DNA of 64,000 nt from Microbacterium sp. CH12i (GCF_000685355.1 NZ_JHET01000007.1:124001-188000); one strand, 5' to 3'. Counted from the stretch's first letter, positions 19,224 through 29,229 are shown. Notes: generated by a model not told the origin, from the letters alone. Numbers and translations: made by a program.

Positions 19224-20255
19224 TTGTCCCGAGACGTCGCACTTAAGGCGCGCGTGAAGTACCTCTTCAAGCGACTCACCGCATTCAACCCGGGTCGCGT
19301 CTGGTCGTTCGCGACGCAGATTGCCGAGGAGCAGGGCAAGTGGGCGCCAAAGATCTTCGTCGACATGCTCATCTGGGCGGCCTTCCACGACACGGCCTAC
19401 ATCGACTATTACGAGGCCGACTTCGCCCTGTTGACACGTCGTGAGCGCAAGACCTTCATGACCTCGTTGATCCAGCATCATCTAGCCAACGCGCTCAACA
19501 ACCGCACCGACGTGCTGCAGTTCGAAAACAAGTTGACGTTCAACCGACGGTTCGGCGAGTACCTTGGCCGCGAATGGATGGATCTCGAAGACACTGATGC
19601 CGAGCATTTCCGCGCATTTGCGAAGCGCCATCCGGTCATCATCGCGAAAATGCCGGTCGGACGCGAAGGCAAAGGCGTCTTCCGTTATGACACCGCTGAG
19701 ATCTCCGATTGGGCTACCTTCCGCGCCGAGCTAATCGGCAAGGGGCAGAACCTGATCGAACAGCCGATCGTCCAGCATCCCTACCTCGCTGGGTATTGTG
19801 CGGGCACCGTCAATACGACGCGAGTGGCGACGTTCTTCGACGGCACGACGGTGCACGTGCTGATGGCCGCTCAGAAGTTCGGTCGCGGCGCTGTGAGCGA
19901 CCAGTTCACATGGGGTGGTTTCTTCACGATGCTCGATGAGAATGGTCACTCGGTCGGACCAGGCCACACCGGTAAGCACAAGAGCCGTTACGAGACACAC
20001 CCTGACTCTGGGGCTTCGATCACAGAGTTCCAGGTGCCGATGTGGGATCAGGTGATGGCGATCGTCGATCGCGCGGCGCGTGAGGTGGCCACTGTTCCCT
20101 ACATTGGGTGGGATGTCGTAGTGGGCCCTGATGCTCCGCTACTCATCGAGGGCAACTGGACGCCGGGACTCTATGAGACGCGCGTGAGCGCCACCGGCAT
20201 CCGCACCGGAAGCCGGGCACGCCACCAGCCGGTGATCGAGGCCAGCCGACGATGA
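19224..20255 (+). CDS. Sugar-transfer-associated ATP-grasp family protein (second of two)
   Basis: A 343-residue paralogue of the divergent neighbour. It has KRHPVIIAKMPVGREGKGVF (ATP-binding lysine), GTVNTTRVATFFDG, SDQFTWGGFFTMLDENG and VPYIGWDVVVGPDAPLLIEG followed by the N of the Mg-binding E-x-N. The N-terminal LTAFNPGRVWSFATQIAEEQ aligns with RLNPSQLFELAHQVKRVSK of the first copy. The start is TTG with AAAGG 9 nt upstream. It probably begins an operon with the two racemase-like genes that follow after 19 nt, so its substrate is plausibly a D-amino acid or its acceptor. Confidence 0.8.
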   Translation: MSRDVALKARVKYLFKRLTAFNPGRVWSFATQIAEEQGKWAPKIFVDMLIWAAFHDTAYIDYYEADFALLTRRERKTFMTSLIQHHLANALNNRTDVLQFENKLTFNRRFGEYLGREWMDLEDTDAEHFRAFAKRHPVIIAKMPVGREGKGVFRYDTAEISDWATFRAELIGKGQNLIEQPIVQHPYLAGYCAGTVNTTRVATFFDGTTVHVLMAAQKFGRGAVSDQFTWGGFFTMLDENGHSVGPGHTGKHKSRYETHPDSGASITEFQVPMWDQVMAIVDRAAREVATVPYIGWDVVVGPDAPLLIEGNWTPGLYETRVSATGIRTGSRARHQPVIEASRR

Positions 20256-20274
20256 TTGCTGCGGACGCACGGCG

Positions 20275-20976
20275 GTGAGGGATTCTCGCAGCCTGCCACG
20301 CGCAGTCGTTTCAGAAGCGGCGATGCGCGCGTCCGTCGCGGCCGCGGTCGCGGACGGGGGCAGAGTCGCTGACCTTCGGGGAGATGCCTTCGGGCACGGA
20401 GCGATCCAGACCGCCCGCATTCTGGCTGAAGCCGGCGTCGCGGCTGTCGTCGTTGACGACCACGATGTTGCGCGGCGGCTGACAGACATCGATATCGTGA
20501 CGGTTCTCGACGAAGCCCCCGATATCGACAGCGAGCTGCTTTACGGACTGCCTCCCGCGAGTGCCGTTTCGCCGATGCGCCTGATGGGCCGTGTGCTGTC
20601 CACCAAGCCGGTGAGAGCGGGCGAGGCCGTGTCGTACGGGCACACACATCGCTTTGACGCGCCAACCACTGTTGCGCTGGTCACAGGCGGCTATGCCCAG
20701 GGCATCGTGCGTGCGCTCGGTAATCATGCACACGTCGAGCTCGGGGGAGCACTGCACCCGATCGTCGGTCGCGTTGCAATGGACGTGTGCGTTGTCGACC
20801 TGCAGACCACGGATGCCGAGACCACAGCGCGACTCGAGGGCGCTGACGTGGTGTACTTCGGCGGTAGCGGTGCCATTGGCACCTCCCTGGCACAGTGGGC
20901 CGCAGTGACTGGCATGAGTGCGGCTGAACTCATCACGGTCGCCGGAGCGAAGGCGGTGCGGGAATGGACGAAATGA
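20275..20976 (+). CDS. Alanine racemase-like protein lacking most of the PLP barrel (beta-domain subunit)
   Basis: A 233-residue fold-type III racemase relative. Residues 1-80 keep only the first barrel elements. There, VADLRGDAFGHGA aligns with the normal VVKADAYGHG motif, so the PLP lysine is replaced by arginine. The rest of the barrel is gone and the sequence jumps to the complete C-terminal beta domain: MRLMGRVLSTKPVRAGEAVSYG (split here by the family's domain boundary), GGYAQGIVRALGN and HPIVGRVAMDVCVVDL. These carry the equivalents of Tyr265, Tyr284 and Met312 of Geobacillus alanine racemase. It cannot bind PLP in the usual way but could supply the catalytic tyrosine to a partner. The GTG start is 19 nt after the ATP-grasp stop. 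Confidence 0.8.
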   Translation: MRDSRSLPRAVVSEAAMRASVAAAVADGGRVADLRGDAFGHGAIQTARILAEAGVAAVVVDDHDVARRLTDIDIVTVLDEAPDIDSELLYGLPPASAVSPMRLMGRVLSTKPVRAGEAVSYGHTHRFDAPTTVALVTGGYAQGIVRALGNHAHVELGGALHPIVGRVAMDVCVVDLQTTDAETTARLEGADVVYFGGSGAIGTSLAQWAAVTGMSAAELITVAGAKAVREWTK

Positions 20977-22016
20977 ATCAGCCGGTGCTGCGCATCTCTC
21001 GGACACAGCTCATCAAGAACATCACCGCGGTGCAAAACAGGCTCGCGCCTTCAACCTTGATGCTCATCATGAAAGACGACGCGTACGGTCATGGCATCGA
21101 TATGGTCGCCGATGTCGCGCAGCGACAGGCCGGGGTCTCTCTTTTCGGTGGCTACGACATTGCGACCTCGCTGCAGATTCGGTCCCGCGTCGAACCGAGT
21201 TCACGGGTTTTCGCCTGGGCAACGTCCGACAGTGATGAGGTTGAGCAGGCATTGCGTGCCGGTGTCGATCTCGGCGTCGGCACACTCCCGTACCTGCACA
21301 GAGTTATAGCCGCAGCCAGCATCACCGGGGTGACAGCGAAGGTGCATCTCAAGATCGATACGGGCCTGCGTCGCAACGGCGTCCGTTCCGAAGACTGGCC
21401 AGAATTCGTCGCGCAGGCTATCGCGGCGCAGCACGCGGGTTCGATTGAAATCGCCGGCGTGTGGAGCCACCTTGCTGAGGCGAGCGACGCCGATGACGAT
21501 TTAGCTGCTGAAGAGTTCCGCGCTGCTGTCGAGATGCTTCGCCGGGCTGGCGCGCACCCCACTGACCTGCATCTGACCGCCTCTGCCGCGTCATGGTGGC
21601 GACCAGAGTTGCGCGGATCAGTGTCGCGCGTGGGGGCATTCTGCTACGGCATCCGCTCTGCTGACGGACCCGAACTCGAGGGAATACGCCCGATCGCGGC
21701 GCTGACCGCGCCGGTCATCGGCGTAGACGGCGACCGCGCCGTAATCGGCATCGGCGCTTTCGACGGACTTCCGTCCACGCTCAGCGGAATTGAGATCGGC
21801 ACCACTGCGGGCAATCGACAGCTGCAACGAATCGGAGTGACTACGTCGGAGCTCGCAGCGTGGCCGGGTGCGACCGTCGGTGACGATGTCTGGATCTTCG
21901 GCCCGGGCCATCATGGCGAGCATTCAGCCACGACGCTCGCAGAGAGCATCGACACGGTGGGGGAAGAAATAATCACCCGCCTCACCTCAAGGGTGCGACG
22001 GGTGATTGGAGACTGA
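20973..22016 (+). CDS. Alanine racemase-like PLP-barrel subunit lacking the catalytic tyrosine
   Basis: A 347-residue protein with a full alanine-racemase barrel: LIMKDDAYGHGID with the PLP lysine, VHLKIDTGLRRNGV with the carbamylated-Lys and Arg136 positions, EIAGVWSHLAEAS with His166, and SRVGAFCYG with Arg219. The C-terminal domain is short and degenerate, and I find no VSYG motif, so the tyrosine base is missing. The ATG at 20973 overlaps the stop of the preceding gene (ATGA), implying coupled translation and probably a complex with it. Together the two proteins carry one full set of catalytic residues. The substrate is unknown. Confidence 0.8.
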   Translation: MNQPVLRISRTQLIKNITAVQNRLAPSTLMLIMKDDAYGHGIDMVADVAQRQAGVSLFGGYDIATSLQIRSRVEPSSRVFAWATSDSDEVEQALRAGVDLGVGTLPYLHRVIAAASITGVTAKVHLKIDTGLRRNGVRSEDWPEFVAQAIAAQHAGSIEIAGVWSHLAEASDADDDLAAEEFRAAVEMLRRAGAHPTDLHLTASAASWWRPELRGSVSRVGAFCYGIRSADGPELEGIRPIAALTAPVIGVDGDRAVIGIGAFDGLPSTLSGIEIGTTAGNRQLQRIGVTTSELAAWPGATVGDDVWIFGPGHHGEHSATTLAESIDTVGEEIITRLTSRVRRVIGD

Positions 22017-22035
22017 AGCGTTGCTGTCGAGCGAT

Positions 22036-22254
22036 TCAGACTGCGTCGACGAGGCGGGCGGTCTCGTCGTGCCATGACGTCGCGATGCTACGAAGCTTCT
22101 CTTCGTACTTGCGGCCATGGTGGGCGCAGAAGAGCAGTTCAGAGCCGTTGACCTCAGCGGCAATGTACGCCTGTGCGCCACAGGAATCACAGCGGTCCAT
22201 CGCGCTCAGACGGAACTCGACAGTGGAGGTCTCACGTTCGGTTGTAGCGTTCAT
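22036..22254 (-). CDS. DUF7455 small cysteine/histidine protein
   Basis: A 72-residue actinobacterial protein with DRCDSCGAQAYIAAEVNGSE and LLFCAHHGRKYEEKL. The CxxC and CAHH arrangement suggests one zinc site. No function is established. The ATG at 22254 is chosen over upstream starts because GAGGAGG lies 7 nt before it. It sits between the racemase genes and parE. Confidence 0.8.
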   Translation of the reverse strand: MNATTERETSTVEFRLSAMDRCDSCGAQAYIAAEVNGSELLFCAHHGRKYEEKLRSIATSWHDETARLVDAV

Positions 22255-22421
22255 CTCGGTGCCTCCTCGGGTATCGGCTTCCGTTCGGAATGTTCCCAAT
22301 ACAACCACGCCTGGCTGTATGTCATGCCCGTAAGAGGGCGTGTTTCGCTCACCGCGTACGTGCGAGACGCTGGCATACCCGTGTTGGGGAGTGTCTGCGC
22401 CACCACAGAGACTGCCCAGAA

Positions 22422-22427
22422 TAGAAT
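22422..22427 (+). promoter_or_regulatory. -10 (TAGAAT) of a leaderless parE transcript
   Basis: TAGAAT ends 8 nt before the GTG at 22436, and no ribosome-binding site precedes that GTG. Confidence 0.5.
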
Positions 22428-22435
22428 TGATCCTT

Positions 22436-24514
22436 GTGACCGCTGAGTATTCCGCCCATCATCTTCAGGTTCTTGAAGGCCTCGAAGCGGTTCGCAAGCG
22501 CCCGGGAATGTACATCGGCTCGAACGGTTCTCCCGGCCTTATGCACTGCGTCTGGGAGATCATCGACAACGCCGTGGACGAGGCGGTCGGCGGTAGCGGC
22601 AATCGCATCGAGATCATCCTGCACGCCGACGGCAGCGTCGAGGTGCACGATAAGGGCCGTGGTATTCCGGTCGATATTGAGCCGCGCACCGGCCTGACCG
22701 GCGTCGAGGTCGTGTTCACGAAGCTTCACGCCGGTGGAAAGTTCGGCGGCGGTTCGTACGCAGCATCCGGTGGTCTGCACGGTGTGGGCGCATCAGTCGT
22801 GAACGCGCTGTCTGAGCGCCTCGACGTTGAGGTGGATCGCGGTGGCAAGACTTACGCGATGTCGTTCCACCGCGGAGAGCCTGGCATGTTCAAGGACGAC
22901 GGGGAAAAGCGCCCCGACGCACCGTTCTCGCCTTTTGAGAAGAGCAGCGAACTGCAGATCATCGGCAAGGCGCCTCGCGGCGTCACGGGTACCCGCGTGC
23001 GCTACTGGGCTGATCGTCAGATTTTCACGAAGGACGCCGAGTTCCAGCTTGGTGAGCTTGAGACGCGCGCACGCCAGACCGCGTTCCTGGTTCCTGGCCT
23101 CGAACTCGTCATCCGTGACCACCGCGGCGAAGAGAAGATCGAGACCTCGTACCACTACGAGGGCGGCATCTCTGAGTTCGTCGACTATCTGGCAACGGAT
23201 GCCCCGATCACCGACACCTGGCGCATTCAAGGCACCGGTACGTTCAAAGAGACCGTCCCCGTGCTGCAGGCCAATGGACACATGGCCTCGACCGAGGTCG
23301 AGCGTGAATGCCAGGTCGACATCGCGATGCGCTGGGGCACGGGCTATGACACGACCACACGCTCGTTCGTGAACATCATCTCGACGCCGAAGGGCGGCAC
23401 CCATCTGCAGGGTTTCGAGCAGGAACTGCTCAAAGTGCTGCGTTCGCAGGTCGAGCAGAACGCGCGTCGGCTGAAGGTCGGCAACGACAAAGTCGAAAAG
23501 GATGACGTGCTCGCGGGTCTCACCGCGGTGCTGACCGTCGAAGTACCTGAGCCGCAGTTCGAGGGTCAGACCAAGGAAATTCTCGGCACCCCAGCTGTGC
23601 GCCAGATTGTCGCCCAGGTCGTCCGCAAGGAACTCGGCGCACGGTTCACCTCGACCAAGCGCGACGACAAGAACCAGGCGAGCCAGCTACTCGACAAGGT
23701 CGTTGCGGAGATGAAGGCACGCGTGTCTGCGCGTGCGCACAAAGAGACTCAGCGCCGCAAGAACGCGCTCGAATCGTCCTCGCTGCCAGCGAAGCTAGTC
23801 GACTGCCGCTCAAGCGATGTCGCGCGCAGCGAGCTGTTCATCGTTGAGGGCGACTCCGCTCTGGGCACCGCTCGACGTGCCAGAGACAGTGAAGTGCAGG
23901 CGTTACTGCCGATTCGAGGCAAGATCCTCAATGTGCAGCGCGCCTCGATCGGCGACATGCTCTCCAACACCGAGTGCGCGTCGATCATCCAGGTGATCGG
24001 TGCCGGATCTGGTCGCAGTTTCGACATTGACGCTGCTCGTTACGGCAAGGTCATTTTGATGAGTGACGCCGACGTCGATGGCGCGCACATCCGTACGCTG
24101 TTGCTCACGCTGTTCTTCCGTTACATGCGTCCGCTGATCGAAGCGGGTCGCGTGTACTCCGCGGTGCCGCCGCTGCACCGCGTGATCGTAATGAATCCCG
24201 GTTCCAAGCCGAACGAGACGATCTACACCTACAGCGAGCAGGAGTTGCACGCGCTGCTCGCCAAGTTGCGCAAGGCGAACAAGCGTTGGAGCGAGCCGAT
24301 CCAGCGATACAAGGGTCTCGGCGAGATGGATGCCGATCAGCTGGCCAACACCACGATGGACAGGGCAGGTCGCCTGCTGCGCCGGGTTCGTATGGAGGAT
24401 GCCGAGGCCGCTGGCCGGGTATTCGAACTGCTGATGGGCAACGAGGTCGCCCCTCGTCGCGAATTCATCATCGATTCATCGGATCAGCTTTCGCGCGAGG
24501 CAATCGACGCCTGA
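22436..24514 (+). CDS. parE: DNA topoisomerase IV / gyrase-like subunit B
   Basis: A 692-residue type IIA topoisomerase ATPase subunit. The GHKL ATPase motifs are EIIDNAVDEAVGG, GRGIPVD and GGLHGVGASVVNAL. The TOPRIM domain has IVEGDSALGTA and SDADVDGAHIRTL. The C-terminus contains RYKGLGEMDADQL. It hydrolyses ATP to drive strand passage together with ParC, encoded convergently just downstream. The GTG at 22436 gives VTAEYSAHHLQVLEGLEAV, the expected N-terminus; the frame is open further upstream but without homology. Confidence 0.92.
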   Translation: MTAEYSAHHLQVLEGLEAVRKRPGMYIGSNGSPGLMHCVWEIIDNAVDEAVGGSGNRIEIILHADGSVEVHDKGRGIPVDIEPRTGLTGVEVVFTKLHAGGKFGGGSYAASGGLHGVGASVVNALSERLDVEVDRGGKTYAMSFHRGEPGMFKDDGEKRPDAPFSPFEKSSELQIIGKAPRGVTGTRVRYWADRQIFTKDAEFQLGELETRARQTAFLVPGLELVIRDHRGEEKIETSYHYEGGISEFVDYLATDAPITDTWRIQGTGTFKETVPVLQANGHMASTEVERECQVDIAMRWGTGYDTTTRSFVNIISTPKGGTHLQGFEQELLKVLRSQVEQNARRLKVGNDKVEKDDVLAGLTAVLTVEVPEPQFEGQTKEILGTPAVRQIVAQVVRKELGARFTSTKRDDKNQASQLLDKVVAEMKARVSARAHKETQRRKNALESSSLPAKLVDCRSSDVARSELFIVEGDSALGTARRARDSEVQALLPIRGKILNVQRASIGDMLSNTECASIIQVIGAGSGRSFDIDAARYGKVILMSDADVDGAHIRTLLLTLFFRYMRPLIEAGRVYSAVPPLHRVIVMNPGSKPNETIYTYSEQELHALLAKLRKANKRWSEPIQRYKGLGEMDADQLANTTMDRAGRLLRRVRMEDAEAAGRVFELLMGNEVAPRREFIIDSSDQLSREAIDA

Positions 24515-24539
24515 GAGCCGGGCTTAGCGCACTCGCGGG

Positions 24540-26983
24540 TTAGATGACCGGGCGGCCGATCGAACCGATCACGCCGTCGATGAACTGACCAGATGCATCG
24601 CGCTTCACCGGCGCCTCTGGAAGCTTGCGCACCGCACCATCAGCACCGACGGCATATGCCGGCTGAGCGCCGACCCACGCGATCGTGAGCCGATCCTCGC
24701 CCTTCAAGAACGAGTGCGCGCGCACTCCACTAGTGGCGCGCCCCTTGGCGGGGAACTCCGAGAAGAGCGAGACCTTGGCGCGGCCCGCATCCGTGCCGGG
24801 AAGCACGCCATCGCGCCCGAAATCGTCGCGACCGTGATGTCGTCCGTTGGTGCCACGACACCGAAGAACAGCACCGTCGAACCGGAAGCGAGCTTGATCC
24901 CTGCCATACCGCCTGCTGCGGCGCCCTGCGGGCGGACAGCCGAAGCGGGGAAGTGCAGCAACTGGGCATCGGTCGTCACGAACACCAGATCGGTATCGTC
25001 TGGTGCAGAAGCCGCGCCCACGAGTACATCGCCGGCCCTGAGACCAATGACCTCGACCTCGGGACGCACGGGGAGTGCGGAAGGCACGATCCGCTTCACG
25101 GTGCCCTCAGCCGTGCCCAGAGCGATCGGCGTCTCAGATGCGAGATCCACAACCGCGAGCACCTTCTCAGAGCGAGAGGTGATGCCGAGGTAGTCGCGCA
25201 GCGGTGTGCCAGCAGCGAGCTGCACGGACGTCCCCGGTACGGACGGGAGATCGACGGGGGAGAAGCGCAGCAGTCGCCCGGTGCTGGTGATGGCGCCAAC
25301 TTCGCCGCGCACCGTCGTCGAGACCGTCGAGAGGATGGCGTCGTGTTTGCTGCGACGAGCAGGACGACTCAGCTCCTGTCCCTCGGCCACATCCACCCGC
25401 ACCGCTCGTCCCGTCGTTGACAGCGCGAGCAACGTCGGTGCGTCTGCGATCTGCAGATCAGCCTCGCCGGGTTTGACACGGCGGGGAGCTGCGGGCTTAG
25501 CGTTCATCAGCAGGGTGCGTCGCGGGGTGCCGTAGGCCTCTGCCGCGGCATCCAGTTCCTTCTCGACCTGCGCGCGCAACAGCGCTTGACTGCCGAGCAG
25601 CTCACGCAACTGGTCGATTTCGGTCTGCAGCGCGTCGCGCTCTGTTTCGAGCTCGACCCGGGAGAACTTCGTCAGGCGTCGCAGACGCAACTCGAGGATG
25701 TACTCAGCCTGCGCCTCGGAAAGATCGAACACGGTGCGTAGCCGCGAACGAGCCTCTTCCGAATCATCCGATGACCGAATCACCTGGATGACTTCGTCGA
25801 TGTCGAGGATCGCAATAAGCAGCCCCTCAACCAGATGCAGGCGATCTTCCCGACGCGCCAACCGGTACCGGCTGCGCCGAGTGATGACCTCAAGGCGGTG
25901 CCCGACGTAGACGCTGAGCATCTCTTTCAGCCCGAGCGTGCGCGGCTGGCCCTCGACGAGGGCGACGTTGTTGATGCTGAAGGAGTCCTCCAGCGGCGTC
26001 AAGCGGTAGAGCTGCTCGAGCACTGCGTTCGGATCGAAGCCGGTCTTGATGCCGATTGCGACGCGTAGCCCGTGTTCGCGATCGGTCAGGTCGTTGGCGT
26101 CGCTGATTCCCTGCAGCTTCTTGGCTTGTACGGCATCGCGGATTTTCTCGATGAGCCGTTCGGGTCCGACCATGTACGGAAGCTCAGACACGATGATGCC
26201 GGTACGGCGTGGACCGAAGGATTCAACCGAGACCTTGCCGCGCACCTTGAAGGCGCCGCGCCCATTTGTGTAGGCATCTTTGATGCCGTCCAGCCCCATG
26301 ATGATGCCGCCTGAAGGGAAGTCAGGACCCGGAACGAAGTCCATCAAATCTTCGAGCGTGGCATCCGGGTTGTGCAGCAGGTGAATTGCAGCGGCGACGA
26401 CCTCGATGAGGTTGTGCGGCGCCATGTTCGTCGCCATGCCGACGGCAATACCGCTGGCACCGTTGACAAGCAGGTTTGGGAAGGCCGCGGGCAGCACAGC
26501 GGGCTGCTGGAACTGCCCGTCGTAGTTCGGGATGAAGTCGACAACGTCTTCGTCGAGGTTCTCGGTAAGTGCGAGCGAGGCGGGGGCGAGACGGGCCTCG
26601 GTGTATCGCGACGCGGCGGGGCCGTCATCGAGCGATCCGAAGTTTCCGTGACCATCGACCAGCGGCACACGCAGGGCAAAGTCCTGCGACAGGCGCACGA
26701 GCGCGTCGTAGATGGCGGAGTCCCCGTGCGGGTGTAGCTTTCCCATCACCTCGCCGACGACGCGGGCGCTCTTCACATGGCCGCGATCGGGGCGAAGTCC
26801 CATTTCGGCCATCTGGTACAGGATGCGACGCTGCACGGGCTTGAGCCCGTCGCGGGCATCCGGAAGTGCACGGGAGTAGATCACCGAGTAGGCATACTCG
26901 AGGAACGATCCCTGCATCTCTGCGGACAGATCGATGTCCTGGATGCGCTCCTCTACGGGCTCGACTGATTCGCTGCGGGGCAT
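24540..26983 (-). CDS. parC: DNA topoisomerase IV / gyrase-like subunit A, frameshifted near its C-terminus
   Basis: An 814-residue DNA-cleaving subunit when the two frames are joined. Seen are [20 protein letters not shown], the QRRIL and [18 protein letters not shown] region, catalytic tyrosine in SRYTEARLA, and the C-terminal beta-propeller repeats. The main frame reaches TVATISG, then fails near 24810. The true end, [19 protein letters not shown] through IGSIGRPVI, is one frame over, so one base is missing (a GG/GGG undercall would explain it). Loss of an essential gene's end is unlikely, so I read this as a sequence error. The pair parE/parC is convergent. Confidence 0.9.
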
Positions 26984-27025
26984 GAACTTCCTGGGATGTG
27001 CGGGGCCTGTGAAAGACTTATCGGG

Positions 27026-28153
27026 ATGCCTCTCATGCTACCGTCCACACCCGAGTCAGCCCGGAGCCTGACCGGGGTGGCGGGCGACCTGTTGACGTCG
27101 CTCGCAGGGGACCAGGGGGCGCTGAAGCCTGCTCGCTCCGTCGTGCTCGTCGTCGTCGACGGTCTCGGGTCGATCCAACTGCGCGCCCACGCGGGGCACG
27201 CTCGACATCTCACCGCAGGGCTCGGAAAGAAGGACGTCGCCTACTCGGTGTTTCCTACGACCACTGCGGCAGCGCTGACCAGCATCCTCACCGGGCAGGC
27301 TCCGGGCGGGCACGGACTGGTCGGATACAGCGTGCTTGACCGCGCGCGCGATGTGCTCGTGAATCAGCTCTCCGGGTGGGAAAACGACGGCATCGACCCC
27401 CTCATCTGGCAACCAGAGCCCACCGTATTCGAGCGTGCTCGTGAGTCCGGGCACGCGAGCTACGCCGTCGGTATTGCGGCCTATGCGAACAGCGGCTTCA
27501 CCCGCGCGACACTTCGAGGAGCGCAATTCGTGGCGGCGAAGACGCCGGCCGAGCGCGTGGCGGCGGCATACCGCCTCGCCGAAGACGAACCCGGCGCTCT
27601 GGTGTACTGCTACCTGCCTGAGATCGACAAGGCTGGTCACAAACACGGCGTCGACTCCGCGGAGTGGATCGAAGCACTGGAAGACATCGATTCCGCGCTC
27701 TCCCTCGCACCGCCTCGCCAGGTCGGGGTGCTCATCACCGCCGACCACGGCATGATCGACGTCCCCACGCATCGCCACGTCGTGCTCGAAGCAGGCGACT
27801 CACGATTTGACGGAGTTCGGCAGATCGGGGGAGAGCCCCGCATGCTCCACGTCTATCTCGATGACACCGCTGACCCGGTATCCGTGCTCGACACCTGGCG
27901 CCGCGAGAGCGAAGGGGATGCCGATGTCCTCAGTCGCGCCGAGGCCGAGGCTTCGGGACTCTTTGGCCCATTTGTCTCGCATGATGCTTCTTCGCGCATC
28001 GGAGAAATTCTTGTGATCGCTCGAGGCAATAGGGCTTTCTATGACGGAACGGCATCTGATCAGAGGGCGCGCGACATGGTTGGTCAGCATGGCGCGCTCA
28101 CGCCGGAAGAGCGTCAGGTGCCCTACATCAGACGCGGCGCTTTCGCCGTCTGA
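27026..28153 (+). CDS. Alkaline-phosphatase-superfamily phosphodiesterase / nucleotide pyrophosphatase
   Basis: A 375-residue type I phosphodiesterase/nucleotide pyrophosphatase relative. SVVLVVVDGLGSIQLRAHAG gives the first metal ligand, YSVFPTTTAAALTSILTGQA holds the nucleophilic threonine, and ITADHGMIDVP supplies the last metal-binding Asp-His. No signal peptide or membrane helix is evident, so it is probably cytoplasmic. The substrate is unknown. ATG 27026 is preferred over the upstream ATG at 26996; ATG 27035 is also possible. It is divergent from parC. Confidence 0.85.
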   Translation: MPLMLPSTPESARSLTGVAGDLLTSLAGDQGALKPARSVVLVVVDGLGSIQLRAHAGHARHLTAGLGKKDVAYSVFPTTTAAALTSILTGQAPGGHGLVGYSVLDRARDVLVNQLSGWENDGIDPLIWQPEPTVFERARESGHASYAVGIAAYANSGFTRATLRGAQFVAAKTPAERVAAAYRLAEDEPGALVYCYLPEIDKAGHKHGVDSAEWIEALEDIDSALSLAPPRQVGVLITADHGMIDVPTHRHVVLEAGDSRFDGVRQIGGEPRMLHVYLDDTADPVSVLDTWRRESEGDADVLSRAEAEASGLFGPFVSHDASSRIGEILVIARGNRAFYDGTASDQRARDMVGQHGALTPEERQVPYIRRGAFAV

Positions 28154-28177
28154 GCGACCGTCGATCCTGGTAGAGCG

Positions 28178-29229
28178 TCAGTCGTCGCTGCGGGCCCCGA
28201 ACACAATCTCGTCCCAGGATGGCATGGCGTTTCTACGCCGACGACGTCCAGCGGAATCAGCGTTCGGTTCGTCTCTGGCAGGTGCCGGTGCAGGCTTGGA
28301 CTCGGCAGTGTGATCGTCATCGAAGGCGTCGAACAGCGCGATCGGGCTGTCTGCTTCCGGTCGCTGCGAGACAGAACCATCATCATCCAGCAGTGGCGCG
28401 CTTTCGCGCTGGCCACGGCGGCGCCGCAGCGCCTCCAGCAGATCAGCGGTTTCTGCGCTTGTCACCGACGAATCTGGGGCGCGTTTGATCGCGGCGTCCT
28501 GAACTGCAGCTGTGGCGCGCTCTGGAACCTGCGGGTCATCGACGTCAGCATCCGGCGTCGGTAACAGTCGAGGGCCGAATGCGCCGGAGTCAAATCGGCT
28601 GTCGTCCTTGTAGGGCGATTCGACACGATCGCTGTCGACGGCGCGAAGTCGGGGAATCAGCCCGTCAGGAAGCGAACCCTGGCGTGACAACTGGGTGGCG
28701 TCCGAGTTCAACGGCGCGAGTGCGCTGTGACGAGCGTCGAAGCTCCAGCGGGCGTCGTGCGAGACCTCGTTGGCGCTGAACTCGAGTTTGACGATCCAAC
28801 CGGTCTCGTCTTTCCAGCTTGCCCAGCGCTCTTCGGTGGCCTGCACTTCGGTGAGCTTCGCACGAATCGCCGCACCGAACGTGGGCTGGGCGTCTGGCTC
28901 GACTTCGCTGCCGATGAGCACCGGCACTGCGAGAGCTTGACTGATGATGTGCTCGCGCTCAGCGAGGACCGGGCCTTCGAAGCGCGCCACGTCCTCGACG
29001 CTGATGCCGAGCAACTCCGCCACCTCGGCGGCGGTGAGCCCGGAGCGGATATGGGTCTGAATTTCCCGCGGTTGGCGGTCGAGCGCGGAGGCTCGTTCAC
29101 GTCTCGACGGCGGGCGCGGCGGATCTCCCGCTGCAGCACGTCGTCGATAGCGAGCGCGAATCGCTCGCCCGAGCCGGTGGCGAGGATCAGCAGATCGTCT
29201 TCCGTGCCGACGATAGTGACGTTTTCCAT
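28178..29229 (-). CDS. sepH: Septation protein SepH (DUF3071), frameshifted
   Basis: A 350-residue actinobacterial cell-division protein when both frames are joined. SepH binds FtsZ and stimulates its assembly. The N-terminal frame gives MENVTIVGTEDDLLILATG to EIRRARRR. The second frame resumes with RERASALDRQPREIQTHIRS and the helix-turn-helix-like LTAAEVAELLGISVEDVARF, then RWSFD and a disordered C-terminus ending in MPSWDEIVFG. The break is near 29102, one base missing. The ATG at 29229 has GAGGGG 8 nt upstream. Confidence 0.88.

Noticed and set aside
20275..20976. First racemase-like gene being a frameshifted piece of the second
   Set aside because: It has its own complete beta domain with conserved catalytic residues, whereas the second has a different, degenerate one; they are duplicated relatives, not halves of one broken gene.
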